Assembly (NCBI GenBank): GCA_009823505.1
Contig: VZQC01005922.1
Coordinates: 343,747-407,746, forward strand
Length of the DNA: 64,000 bases
Source of the DNA: Rhizomys pruinosus
Taxonomy: Eukaryota; Chordata; Mammalia; Rodentia; Spalacidae
Direction of reading: 5' to 3'
The stretch's first letter is position 1. Each line of letters begins with the position of its first letter. This document shows positions 45,673 through 56,085 of the stretch, in pieces. The position numbers and the translations under genes were made by a program. The notes beneath the pieces are model-generated. The model did not search any database and was not told the origin of the DNA. It saw nothing but the letters and a program-made list of their open reading frames with translations.

Positions 45673-46080
45673 GGGGGAGGGAAGGGGGGGAAAGGGAGTG
45701 AAAAAGAGGGAGAGGGAGGGGGTGGAAGCATTGGGAGAACCCGTGAAAACTCAAAGACTTGCCGATTGACACCAGTCATACCACTCCTAGGTCAATCATA
45801 CCCACAAGACTCATCCTTCACCAGAATACTGCACATCTATGTTTATTGCAGCTCTTTCCACAATAGAAAAGAGCTGACACGCAACCCCAATGCACCTCAA
45901 CTGACCAGAGTGAGATAAAGAAATGTGTTATACTTACACAATGGAATTTCTATGCAACATAAAGAAAGATAGATTCGGATGAACTTGCAGTTAAAGGATG
46001 GCTTGAGGATATTAAATAGAAGTAACACATCAGAATAACAAACAAACGAGAATAGAATCCTCATATGTGGATGCTAGCAT
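43991..46080 (+). pseudogene. L1 ORF2 remnant (RT to C-terminus)
   Basis: Recognisable order: DTEKASDKIQ (44,018), L1 stretch 'aatcgaagccatatacaggaaac' in part (44,108), the thumb region, GAGGAAAAAGAGCAATGCAG (44,791-44,810), [14 protein letters not shown] (45,035-45,060), the Cys-rich knuckle region around 45,550-45,600 and LSEVTQ-like text around 46,020. No frame stays open for more than about 60 codons. Confidence 0.85.
45618..45722. repeat. G-rich tract (poly-G / GGA)
   Basis: About 80 nearly pure G followed by GGGA/GGAA-type units, placed inside L1 ORF2 after GCCACTA where the L1 consensus has no such tract. It would be a strong G-quadruplex former if real; an error in sequencing or assembly is also likely. 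Confidence 0.9.
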
Positions 46081-48075
46081 CAATAACCCAGTTGTAATTA
46101 TTTCTTGTGGAGAGAGATGGCATATTAAAAGAACAACAACAGAAAGATTGCGTCAGAAAACTAACTGAAATGATGAACCCGGGAGGGGTGGGAAGGGCGG
46201 AGAGTGACATAGGGTCCTATATCTATTAAATGTATAGTTTAATGTAAAATGCCAGGTTTATTACCTTACAACTTAATATATCCATACTTGGCTTCCTATA
46301 CAATGTCTCCATAATTTTTGTGGTCTATGCAGTATCATCATGTACATCTCTTTTCCCCTGTAGGATCCTCTCCCTTACGGATATTCCGTTTGCGTCCCCC
46401 TTAACCCCATGCCAGTCCCCCCCCCCAACACACAACATGCCAACTTGGATGAAATACCCTTGAAGCCCGGCGATAGGTCTGTGTACTACAACTGCCTTTT
46501 TGAGACGCATGGTCCCAAAAAAATAAAATTAAATTCAAAGGGGGAGATACAGTTATATATAAACCTTTTTGTCAAAAACTTTTCAATTCAAATCTTAAGA
46601 CCTACCAGTGGAAAAGATTTGGAGGTTCCCACAGGTCAAAACGGCACCAACTCAAAGGCTGAGAAAGAAAGGATAAAGCCTTCCATCGTGTAGGTTATAC
46701 CAAGAAATACCAGCAAGAGAAGTTCACCATCTGAACATTCAAGGAAGAAAAGCCTCAGACTGCTACAGGCATCAAACATCGCTGAGGACCATAGGTGTAA
46801 CATGTGTTTACAGTGAGTCATATGAACTTTTCCTCCTAGAGCAGCACAGTTTTTCATAGGAGAAGAACCTCCGTTACCTCTTTTCAGAGAAACAAAGAAA
46901 AACAGGGTGTAATGAAGTCATCCTTTAACTGTAAATTAGAACTGACTGGTATAGAGGTAATCTCCTACAAAAATAGAAAAACACTTCTTAATATTAAATA
47001 CATAGGAACTGTGAAAAGGATTATTTCTATTCAGAACCAAATATAGTATTAAAGGCTATTTAATGTGTGTCACATAATTAATACAAGAGAGCACTGATAG
47101 CATCAATGGATTATTCTGCCAAAGGAGATGTTAGTCAGGGGACACAAGCCCCCCCCCCAAAAAGTTTAAGGTTTATTGTTGTAAACTGGATATCTGCAAG
47201 AAAAGCTGTGGTACGAAGCCCCTCCCCTGCTGTCATGACCTGTGTAACCATGAAGGAGTGGTATCCGAGATCATACTTACACGTTTACAGTTAATCTCTG
47301 GATTACCAGCGAGTGTTACCAAAGGCCATTGAACCAATAAACCAATTTTGGTCTCCTTGAGTCAAGCAAAACCCTCACCAACACAGCTACCCTCAACTTG
47401 CCTGTGGAGATACTGTGCAGCTGTGGCAGTCATATGTCTGTAAATCCCAACTTTATTTGATTATGAGTTCTCTCCTTGGAGGAATAACTCGTGGGTGTTG
47501 CCACAAGCTTATTCCCTCTAGTGATTAGGAGATTTTTATGCCACAGTAAGGCCTTTGTCACCCCCGCCCCCCCCCACCCCCACTCTTTCTCAAGAAAAAA
47601 AAAAGTAATCCAGGGATTAACCCACCTTCCAAACCTCTGTGTCTATAAAAAGTAACCTACGGCGTATAGTAACTAGCAATGTTTATGTATATATCTAATC
47701 GCTTGCGCTTCATTAGTAGAATTGAAAGGCTCATCCCTGGGCAATTGATCAGCCCATGAAAGGAAACATCCGCTGATCAAGTCCAAAACGACATCTCCAA
47801 CAAAGTAGACTGTTGTGCTTCTTGTCCACCTGTTCCCCATCTCTAAGCATAAGGAACAATCTGTGGAAGAGGGGGGTGGTAATGATGTCAGGGGCGGTGA
47901 TTTGGGGTGAATTGTGAAACTACATCAGTATAGTCTGGACACTTAATTGATCAACTTGATTGAACATTCAAGCCCTCCAGCTGGATGGTGGAAGCCTTGG
48001 GCTGTGTGGGCTGGGGCAGCAACTGCTGGCCAAATGGTTTTATATGAAGGATTTTTGTGCAAAAAAAAAAAAAGA

Positions 48076-49290
48076 CTAGAATAGCTGACATTTGAACCAA
48101 CTGGGATATAAAATGCTAGTTGTTTTATTTGTAGTTTGTATTGGGTGGGTCTCTATAGTTTTCTGAATTATACAACATCCATGTAAATTTCTTGTACTTG
48201 TAGGACAATTTAAAGGGACTAAACTTAAATTTACATCCTAAATAAGTAGAAGTCTTAGTACAGTCATATAGCATTAAAGAGCAAAGTGTTTATTGGGTAC
48301 AATTTATTTAGCAGGTCTCAACTCTGCCCAAGGCTTTATCCACAAGGTATAGGATATTTTAAGGCCTGAGCAACTTGTTTAGATTAGTTAAATTGAGGTG
48401 TAGGTTTTTGGTGGAAATGGTAACACCATGAAAGAATTTGAAATATAAAATGTTAATTGTTTTATTTATAATTTTGTTATTGGGTTAAGGTACACAAATG
48501 GCCTCGATATTTTTTTTCTGAATTTACAACATCACATTATAACACTGTCTTTACTTGTAGGACAAGTAAAAGGAACTAAGCTTATCCTTCCCAAATGAAT
48601 AGCTACGTCACTGATAAACAGTTTGGGTAAAGTTAATGAAAGCTTATGCCTTGGCTCCTGTTTATGGATATGTGTAAATAACAACTTAGGCATCATAGGT
48701 CAAAACATAAAAACTAAAAAAAAAAAAAAAAAAAAGAGGGAGGTGGGAGGATGGGTAGTATCCCTTCTGGGAAACAAATGGAAAACTCCGTGTTCCAATC
48801 CTATTGATAAAGTTTCAATTTTTCTGATCTGGAAACTAACAATGGGAGGAGAATTTTTTGTTTCCACAGGTAAAAATCACCATCGAATGCCTGAAAACTT
48901 ACAACTTATGGCTATGCAGGAAGGACTGGGAAATGCCAGCAGAGAGTTGACCCATCGGAACATTAAAGAAAAGGATCCTCAACTGCCTGAGTCACCGACA
49001 CTGAGCATCTCTCTGAATTTTGTTGGGGTTAACTGTTTATATGGGCCCTAATGAAGTTACCTTCCAAATGCCACAAACTTTTAATATGAGAAAACTTCCT
49101 AACTCTCCCCTTTATAGGAAAAGAAAAACATGATGGTAATGAAACCACGCCCTAACTGTAAATTAGAGCCAATGTTACAGTGGTAATTTCCTATAAAACA
49201 GGCAATAACGTAGTAATTGATTGATAGGCATAGGAACTGTGAAAGGATATTTCTCTATCTAGGGCCAAATTCGATAGTAGTGTTTATAAG
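48076..49290 (+). mobile_element. second, diverged L1 3'UTR of the long-tail group
   Basis: 48,840-49,290 aligns by eye with 46,610-47,070 (motifs CACAGGTAAAA, GTTGACCCATCGGAACATTA, ACTGTAAATTAGAGCCAATG, CATAGGAACTGTGAAAGGAT) but is much more diverged. 48,100-48,590 contains a partly repeated unit: 'atataaaatgctagttgttttat' (48,106) and again at 48,443, each followed by 'tctgaatt.tacaacat'. No ORF is present. Confidence 0.55.
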
Positions 49291-49292
49291 TT

Positions 49293-49586
49293 GTGTAACA
49301 CTTCAGGTTCTGGTCTCTTGTTAATTACAGCTGATTCTTCAGCCCCAGCTAACCAGAACCTACACAGTCCTGATGATCTCTGCTCCCCTTTGAAACTAGA
49401 AAGTTCACAAGCCATGCCTCCATCTTCTACAACTCCTTCAGCAAAACTGCTCCAAGCTCCACAGCAATGATCTTTAGGCATTCAATGATCTTCCCAGCCC
49501 AAAGTTGCAAACCCTTCTGCAATCCTTCCCCAAAACACCAAAGTCAGGTCTGTCACAGCAATACCCCACTCCTGGTACTAATTTCT
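49293..49586 (+). repeat. dispersed repeat, end part of type B composite
   Basis: TTCTGGTCTCTTGTTAATTA, GCTGATTCTTCAGCCCCAG, AACCAGAACCTACACAGTCC, and CACAGCAATACCCCACTCC immediately before the type B unit. Same order as seen in many rodent loci. Confidence 0.55.
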
Positions 49587-50008
49587 GTCCTAGTTTATCT
49601 TCCATTGCTGTGACAAAACACTCTGACTGACACTAACTTGGGGAGGAAAGGGTTTATTCAGCTTACATCTCCTGGGTCACAGTTCATCACTTAGGGAGCC
49701 CAAGACAGGAACTCAGGGCAGGAACCTGGAAGTAGGAGCTGAAGCACAGGCCATGGAGGAATGCTGTTCACTGGTTTGCTGTTCACTGGCTTGCTCTCCT
49801 GGCCCATGCCCAGCCTGACCTCTCATACAGTACACAACAACCTGCCCAGGGTGGCACCACCCATAGTGGGCTGGGCCCTCCCACATTGCTCAACAATCAA
49901 GACAATACTCCACAGACATGGCCACAGGCCAGTCCAATGGAGCCAATTCCCCAATTGAGGCTCCCTCAACCCAGGTGTGTCAAGTTGACACTAAAGCTAT
50001 CCAGCACA
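49587..50008 (+). repeat. rodent dispersed repeat (type B), second copy
   Basis: Near-identical to 39,252-39,648; has an extra duplicated TTTGCTGTTCACTGGCTTGC stretch at 49,775-49,800. Confidence 0.65.
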
Positions 50009-50382
50009 GTGAACTAATCCTGCATTCAAATATATGCAATGAGTAGGCTTTGTAACATTTAGTTAGACCTGAACACCCTTCCCTCCAGTCCCCACTGTGC
50101 ATGATGGGAGTCATTAACACCTTAATGATCTTCAGAGCACCAGAAAGAGTGCAGGCCCTAGAACACATACCTGGCTCCCACCTCCACACAGCCTCAAGTT
50201 TACCTGGACTAGAAATGTCCCATTTGAGCACAGTGACTGCCTTGAAGCATCTAAACCCCATTGAGCCTAGGGGCACAGTGGATATCCGGGGGCTTGTTTG
50301 CCTTGCTGGGAGCCAACTCAGCCACTTTGGTCTATCACATACCAAGAGGAAATGAATCCTTTTCTTCTCTGAATAGTTGTAT
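50009..50382. other. unassigned intergenic sequence
   Basis: Nothing recognised. Frames of 84 (plus) and 121 (minus) residues overlap here and neither has domain features; the minus one starts inside the type B repeat's flank. Confidence 0.45.
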
Positions 50383-50739
50383 TGTTAAGGTCTGAGAATC
50401 CACACCAGACACACCAAAGGATGGAAAACCAAGACTTTATTTCAAGAAAAATAAACCAGCATGCTGGGGGCCGGGGGGAGCAGGAAAAAGACTCCGACCA
50501 TGACAACTTGGCTCGCAGGCTTTTTATACAGGGTCTAGGGGAATTTTAGTGGGGTTTGGGTAACTTCTAGCCTTATTGGATAATAGCAGGACTACAACTC
50601 ATAGTTAGGTCAGCCCACTTGCCCCCACATATCAACAGTTATCTTTAGACACAATCCTATGACTGGAATGAGGAAATGTTGAGTCAGTCCACCTGCCTTC
50701 ACATACCAACAGTTATCAAGTTTAAATTAGCTGTTCTTG

Positions 50740-50985
50740 GAGCTGGAGAGATAGCCTAGTGGTTAAGAGCACCTACTGCTCTTTCAGAGGACCCAGGTTT
50801 GATCCCCAGCACCCACATGGTGGCTAAGAACCATCTGTAACTCCAATTCCAGGAGAACTCCAGTTCCAGGGGAATCTGAGACCCTCTTCTGACCTCTGTG
50901 GCATTGCACGACACAGGTACACAGACCTACATGCAGACAGTACATTCATACACATACAAAAATAAATTAAATTAAAAAAAATCCT
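50740..50985 (+). repeat. B2-type SINE (first half of composite)
   Basis: Sense B2 with head GAGCTGGAGAGATAGCC, box B-like region GGTTTGATCCCCAGCACCC and A-rich tail ending AAAAAAAA. Left target-site repeat AAATTAGCTGTTCTTG at 50,724-50,739. Confidence 0.92.
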
Positions 50986-51148
50986 GTGCAGGCCAGATGA
51001 TTCAGTGGGTAAAGGTGACTGTACATCAAGGCCATGGTAGAAACTGAGAACCAAATTCTACAAGTTGTTCTCTGACCTCCAAAATCTGTGGTACTCTCTA
51101 CCTCCTGCAAAAATAAATAAATAAATAAAAATAATAAAATAATAAAAT
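50986..51148 (+). repeat. B3-like SINE (second half of composite)
   Basis: Head GGCCAGATGATTCAGTGGGT, AAAGGTGACTGTACATCAAG, then 'gttctctgacctcc' and a terminal (AAAT)n tail to 51,148. The exact right-hand copy of the 16-bp target repeat AAATTAGCTGTTCTTG follows at 51,149-51,164. No target repeat separates it from the preceding B2, so both moved as one unit or one inserted in the other's tail. Confidence 0.75.
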
Positions 51149-51417
51149 AAATTAGCTGTTCTTGAGGCCTCGAGCAACTGACCTCATCCTGAAAAGGTCA
51201 GTTGCCAATAAACCTTGTGAAATTGACCTCCCCTCCCGAATTGGGCAGGTTCCAGTAACTGCTTAGAATGGTGGCTATACTCAAAATGGAGTAAGTGTGG
51301 GCCTCTCTTACAGTATTAGTTACTGATACCTTTGTTGTCACTCTGGCAAATGCTTGCAAAAAATCATTTAAGAAGGAAAGGATTTATTTGTGCTCATGAA
51401 GCAAAGGGAAGGAATCT

Positions 51418-52238
51418 GGTGATTTGAATGAGAATTCTCCCCCATGGGCTCCAAGGGTTTTAAAACTTGGTTCCCATTTGGTGGTGCTGTTTAAGGAAGG
51501 TGTCCTGGCACTCTAGAGGAAACATGGCACTGGGAGGAAGTTGGGGGAGGCTTTGAGAATTCATAACTGTTAAATTTTAGAGAGGAGAAAGGAGGAAGTT
51601 TAAAGTTAAGAAATAACCAGAGCCAGAGCTGCAGCAGGTGGGAAATGTGTACTTCATTATGCATACATTGAAAAGCTGACAGAGGAGCTTCTTTCACAAA
51701 AAGAAGTTCTCCACACCTGGATGAGCACAGGGAAAGTTTTGAGCCAGTTTGGGCTCCAGCTGGAATGTGTATCCTGCCAAGGCTTGGTGTCCTTGGATGA
51801 ATGAAAACCTTTCTGATGTCTCAGGCAAAGCCCACCAGTATCTCATGGGCACTAGGGAAACAGGACAGATGTCTCCTCAGACAGTCTCTCCAGGTGAGGG
51901 GAGTAACAATTGATAGCTTGAGCAAGGCCTGGCAGCCAATTTAAATCTAGCTGGTTACCTTAAGTGATTTATAGCTTTATGGCTTTCCTAATGGAGTTTA
52001 TGGCTCTTTTGTTATTTCATACTTTCTAGCAATAATCATGTCCCATTTTGAGTTTCTCTCCTGTTTCCTGTATCTGCTTGAAGATGTGAAGTCTCAGCTT
52101 CCTACTCTGGCCACCTCCTGCCATGGCTCCCACCGTGATGGGCTTTTATCCCACTAAAACCCAAAAGCCAAATAAACTCTTCCTTCTGTAAGTGGCTTTG
52201 GTCATGGTGTTTGAATGACAGCAACAGAATAAGTAACT
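51418..52238 (+). repeat. medium-reiterated rodent repeat (type D), split by an insertion
   Basis: First half 51,418-51,550 (TGATTTGAATGAGAATTCTC, TTTGGTGGTGCTGTTTAAGG) and second half 52,078-52,238 (GAAGATGTGAAGTCTCAGC, AAATAAACTCTTCCTTCTGT, TTGGTCATGGTGTTTG). About 530 bp of other sequence lies between them. Confidence 0.55.
51551..52077. other. insert within the type D repeat, unidentified
   Basis: A 0.5-kb segment between two halves of the same repeat. Its minus strand ends near 51,568 in TCTAAAATTTAACAG, reminiscent of a rodent MaLR LTR terminus, but I cannot confirm LTR ends or a target duplication. Confidence 0.35.
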
Positions 52239-52244
52239 ATGACA

Positions 52245-52495
52245 TAGTCCATCTTACCAAGGCTGCCAGTCACAAGGCATCTGCAGTCAGAACTCAAAGA
52301 GCAATGGATGCTGGTGTTCAGCTCACTCTCTCCTTTTTATTCAGTCCAGGACCCAGCTCAGAAACTGATGCTGCCCACAATGGGCTTCCATCCCAATTAA
52401 CTCAATGTATAAATTCTATCATCGACATGCCCAGAAGTTTGTCTCAAGGTGAGTCTAGATTGTCAAGTTGACTATCAAGATTAACCACCAAAATA
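52245..52495 (+). repeat. rodent dispersed repeat (type A) fragment
   Basis: GCTGGTGTTCAGCTCACTC, GACATGCCCAGAAGTTTGTC and the terminus TCAAGTTGACTATCAAGATT, 'aaccacca'. Confidence 0.5.
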
Positions 52496-53934
52496 GCCCA
52501 GTTCTTTTACCTGCAATCAATAGCCCTTACTAAAAGTGTTCTGCCCTTTCTTTGAAGATGATGAAGTCCACCTCATGAAGTAAATCAGGGCACACTGGAT
52601 GCCAAATGATATGTGATAGCCCCTCCCTCAGCTCTGCCTCAGTGTCCCCCACTCATGGGATTCCCAAGTTCAAGCCTGAGGTCTCTTATAACAACTGTCA
52701 AACTCTGAGCCAAACTATTTGCCCATTGTCTTTGGCTTACCACTAGTCTTCCCTTGAATGATGGGTCTCTGAGGCAGACCAGGGCCTATCTGTTTACTTT
52801 TAGACCTAAGAATATTGGGAGGTGTTTCTTCCTGAAGGTGCTCAGTGAATATTTGTGGGACGAATGGATGGATATACTGTGTTTCAGCTTTCTCTTCCAT
52901 ATGAGCTGGCCTCCCATGGTGATGTACGGACATTATTGCTCTCACCCATAGCTTTCCTCTTTGGTTTAAGGTTCCCATCACCACCCACGATTTGTTACCT
53001 GAAAGATGGATTTTGTTACTTTTCCCCCAAGCTCCATCCCCTTAAATTATGCCCTTTATTGAAGGGTCTGACTCTCCTGCCCTGGGTCGCACTCCCTGAT
53101 TTCCCATCAGTGGTAGGGCTTTGCTCCACCTTTAGCTACTGTGGCCGGCCTGCCATCCTCTGTCCTTGTTGACTCACTGCTGCTTCATGCCACAAGACCA
53201 GGAGCTGCAGACATTCTACAGCATCTGCACACTTGCAGTCTTGGGAAGACCAACCCAACAGAATAATAATGCTTGCCACAGGCACTGTCATACCTGAAAC
53301 AAGACAAGAAAGCCATGTCATCCATGCCTGTCTAGGTGACACGGATCATGTTTGGAGGGAGATTTTGATAGGCCACCAGGCCAGAGGTGAGTTTCCTGGG
53401 TTCCTGTAGTAGGAGGAGCTGGCTTACTACTAACTGGTTGGCCTATTTGGCTAAATAGAGTTTACATGCTAAGTTCAGAGAAGAAATGCCTGGGAGAACA
53501 CTTCAGCCTTCCCAGCTATGTTCTGGACTGTTCCAGCTCTTCAGGGCCCCAGCCTGGCCTCTAAATAAATGCAAAGACAATCAGATGAAAGACAGGCAGC
53601 CTAAGGTGCCCCACATCCCAGCCCAGCCCCACACCACCTCAGGAGGATGGCACCCCTGAGGCCAGGAGATAAAGGCTTTATTCACCTGCTTGTGGCTGTG
53701 TCTCCTCAGGACTCAACTCATCTGCTGCCTGGGCCCTGGCCTTTCAGAACCTTCAGAAGCTGGTGATCAGCTTTCACACTTCTTATATAATATTGTCAAC
53801 TTGACCATACCTATAATGACCTAGGAGACCAGCCTTCTCTTCTGTCCTCTTATGGTAAGCTTTCCTGGTCCACAATAAATGCAGGGTATGGGGAACAGAA
53901 AACTTTCATGGGTTGTAGGGCAGGCTTGCCTTAG
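52496..53934. other. mostly unassigned intergenic sequence
   Basis: No exon or strong repeat recognised. A short piece at 52,835-52,873 (AAGGTGCTCAGTGAATATTT then 'gtgggacgaatggatgg') looks like the 3' end of an ancient L2 or MIR. Frames up to 105 residues (52,855-53,172 plus) overlap others and show no domain features. Confidence 0.4.
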
Positions 53935-53947
53935 AAGAAGCCTGGGA

Positions 53948-54344
53948 ACAACCTGCGGAAGAGGGGGCGTGGTAGAATGTAAGGGCTGCGATTGGGGTGA
54001 ATGGTGAAACTACAGCAATGTAGTCTGGACACTCATTTGATCAACTTGATTGAACAAACAACCTGTCACCCCCCCACTGGATGGTGGGGCTGTAGGTGTT
54101 TGGGCACAACAGCCTGCAGATAGGTTTTGCATGAAGGATGCTTGTACTCATGGATTATCACTTATAGCTAAAAATGAAAAAAAAAAAAAACAGAGAAAGA
54201 TGCAGGACAGTTATGGCAGAATGCATAATCTGGGATGGGGTGGGGTGGGGGGGAGGGAAAGGGAAATAAGCCTGAACTGATTGGAAAAAATGTATGAAAT
54301 GCACAAAGCATCAATAAAAACCTAAGTTAAAAAAAAAAAAAAAA
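53948..54344 (+). mobile_element. 5'-truncated LINE-1 3' end with 13-bp target duplication
   Basis: About 400 bp of the long-tail L1 3'UTR (CAATGTAGTCTGGACACTC, internal A-run at 54,179-54,191, G-rich tract 54,235-54,258, then AATAAA and a poly(A) ending 54,344). It is flanked by an exact 13-bp direct repeat AAGAAGCCTGGGA (53,935-53,947 and 54,345-54,357). This shows that the 3'UTR module is a true L1 3' end used in target-primed insertion. Confidence 0.9.
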
Positions 54345-54357
54345 AAGAAGCCTGGGA

Positions 54358-54659
54358 GCCTCCTCTGCTGAGCCTCTGCCCCTCCCTGCTGCTCCCTGGG
54401 GCTCTTGGCCACTCTGCCCCTCTCCTAATACCTGTGTGCTCATTCCTGAGAGCAAGCTTGGGCTGGACCCTGAAAGTGTGAGGATCTTTCCTTCATCTTG
54501 CCCTTCCCCTTTTCAATTTGCCTCTTGCTTTCTCAATGTCTGAACTCTGTCAATTAGGAGAAAACAACTGCTAATTGTGAGTTTCCTCTTGCTCTGTTTT
54601 TCTCTCACCTCAGTTCACACACTGTTGGGGAAAATTCCTAGCTGACTTACTCAGAGTCT
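54358..54659. other. unassigned intergenic sequence
   Basis: Pyrimidine-rich, no gene or repeat recognised. Confidence 0.45.
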
Positions 54660-54915
54660 TTGTTTTCTTTTTGCCCTTTTTAAACATTTGTTTCTCTTTG
54701 CACTTTTTAAATGTTCAGTGTTTAAAATAATTATAGATTCACAGGAAGTTTCAAAATAGCACTGAGGTCTTATGCATCCTTCATTTACTTTCCCGGAACA
54801 GTTATATTTTCACATCAAAACCAGGAAGCATTGCTCTGAAATGTGCTCCTCATTCATTTATGCCCTTCTTACACAGTCAGGTAACAGTCATCACAGTGGA
54901 GACAGGATACTTAGG
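54660..54915. repeat. old mammalian L1 (L1M-type) fragment
   Basis: AAAATAATTATAGATTCACAG then GAAGTTTCAAAATAGCACTG and CAAAACCAGGAAGCATTG match a stretch common to many mammalian genomes and assigned to old L1s; orientation not determined. Confidence 0.5.
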
Positions 54916-54949
54916 ACTGTTTTGCAATTACCAGCTTTCTGTTAGTATA

Positions 54950-55215
54950 ACAAAATATCTGAGCTTTCTGTTACTGTAACAAAATGTTCCAGTAACTGAA
55001 GGGGGTTATTTTGGCTCAAAGTTTGAGGGAAATCATGGCAGGAGTGTGAGGTAGTGGGTCACCCTGTATCGTGACACAATTAGATAAAGCAGAAGGTATA
55101 TTTTAGCTCACAGATTTGAATATTTCAGTTCATCTTTGCTTTTGGGCCTGTGGCTAGACAGTCCAGTATCACAGGGAGCTCATGCTGGAGGGAAATTCCT
55201 CACCTCTTATTACCA
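54950..55215 (+). repeat. rodent dispersed repeat (type A)
   Basis: AGCTTTCTGTTACTGTAACA, GGTTATTTTGGCTCAAAGTT, a second 'tatattttagctcacag' and GGCTAGACAGTCCAGTATCA. Possibly two overlapping fragments. Confidence 0.45.
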
Positions 55216-55913
55216 GACATACTGGTTACTTTCTACCTGCAACAACCAAGTACCTAAGAAGTAATTTAGGAAAGAAGGTTTTTTTTTGGTGCAGTGTCTT
55301 AGTTGGGTAGGCTTTGCAGCTGGGGCTCCAGCCTGAGTGTGGGAGCTTGTACAATTCTGCAGGACTTCAAGGCACAGATTACCCCCAGTAGACTAATACC
55401 CCACTGAGCCCATTGGACAGGTCAACTGGACAAAGAATAAACAGAGAGACATCTGAACCAGAGAATAGACTTTGTACTCCGCACCCCATGGAACATTCTC
55501 CAAAATCAAAAATATGCTGGGACACAGAGCAAACCTCAACAAATACAAAAAAAATCTAAATAATTCCATGCATTCTGTCAGACCACAGTGCAATAAAGCT
55601 TAATATCAACACCAGAAAGAGCCCTACTAGCTACAACAATTCATGGAGACTAAAAAACACAGTCCTGAACAATGAATGGGTCAAAGGAGAAATAAGAAAG
55701 AAATAAAAACATTCCTGGCAGTAAATGAAAGGCATGACACAACACAAGAAAACCTATGAAACACTTTAAAAGCAGTCCTGAGAGGGAAATTTATAGCCCT
55801 AAGTGCCTACATTAAGAAAACAGAAAGAGAACAAATAAGCGACATAACACTGCAACTAAAAACACTTGAGAGACAACAACGAATGAATCCTAAATCCAAC
55901 AGACAGGAACACG

Positions 55914-56085
55914 CATGGTGGCTGAGAACCATCTGTAACTCCAATTCCAGGAGAACTCCACTTCCAGGAGAATCCGATGCCTTCTTCTGACCTCCGCAGC
56001 ATTGCACTACACAGGTGCACAAACCTACATGCAGACAGTATATTCATACACATAAAAAATAAATTAAAAAAATTAAAATAAAAAA
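55914..56085 (+). repeat. 5'-truncated B2 SINE at an L1 deletion junction
   Basis: Starts inside B2 (GCATGGTGGCTGAGAACC) and runs to an A-rich tail. L1 sequence left of it is from the end of the endonuclease/linker, right of it from beyond the RT core, so about a third of ORF2 is lost at this point. No target-site duplication seen. Confidence 0.85.

Larger units (their letters stand above)
43991..48061 (+). mobile_element. LINE-1 3' part with 2-kb 3'UTR
   Basis: Plus-strand ORF2 from just before the RT active site (about 43,991) to the C-terminus (about 46,080), then a long 3'UTR (46,190-48,061) ending in an A13 run. ORF2 is very decayed: the catalytic motif region at about 44,325 has a deletion (TTTTTGCTATGATATG), and short deletions recur every 20-40 bp. 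A G-rich tract of about 100 bases interrupts it at 45,618-45,722. The 3'UTR is collinear with that of 32,343-34,378. Confidence 0.88.
50383..51312 (-). mobile_element. solo LTR (class I ERV-like) with nested SINEs
   Basis: Read on the minus strand it starts TGTAAGAGAGGCCCACAC and ends TCTCAGACCTTAACA, i.e. TG...CA ends. It has a TATA box (CTGTATAAAAAGCCTGC, about 50,535-50,519) and a poly(A) signal AATAAA (50,441-50,436), in promoter-R-U5 order. It is flanked by an exact 4-bp direct repeat GTAT (50,379-50,382 and 51,313-51,316), the length typical of class I/gammaretroviral integration. No internal viral sequence adjoins, so it is a solo LTR left by LTR-LTR recombination. Without the nested SINEs it is about 490 bp. 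Confidence 0.85.

Noticed and set aside
52715..53172. Frames of 89 and 105 residues on opposite strands in a repeat-poor block
   Set aside because: They overlap each other, have low-complexity-free but unrecognisable sequence and no supporting signals; left as unassigned.
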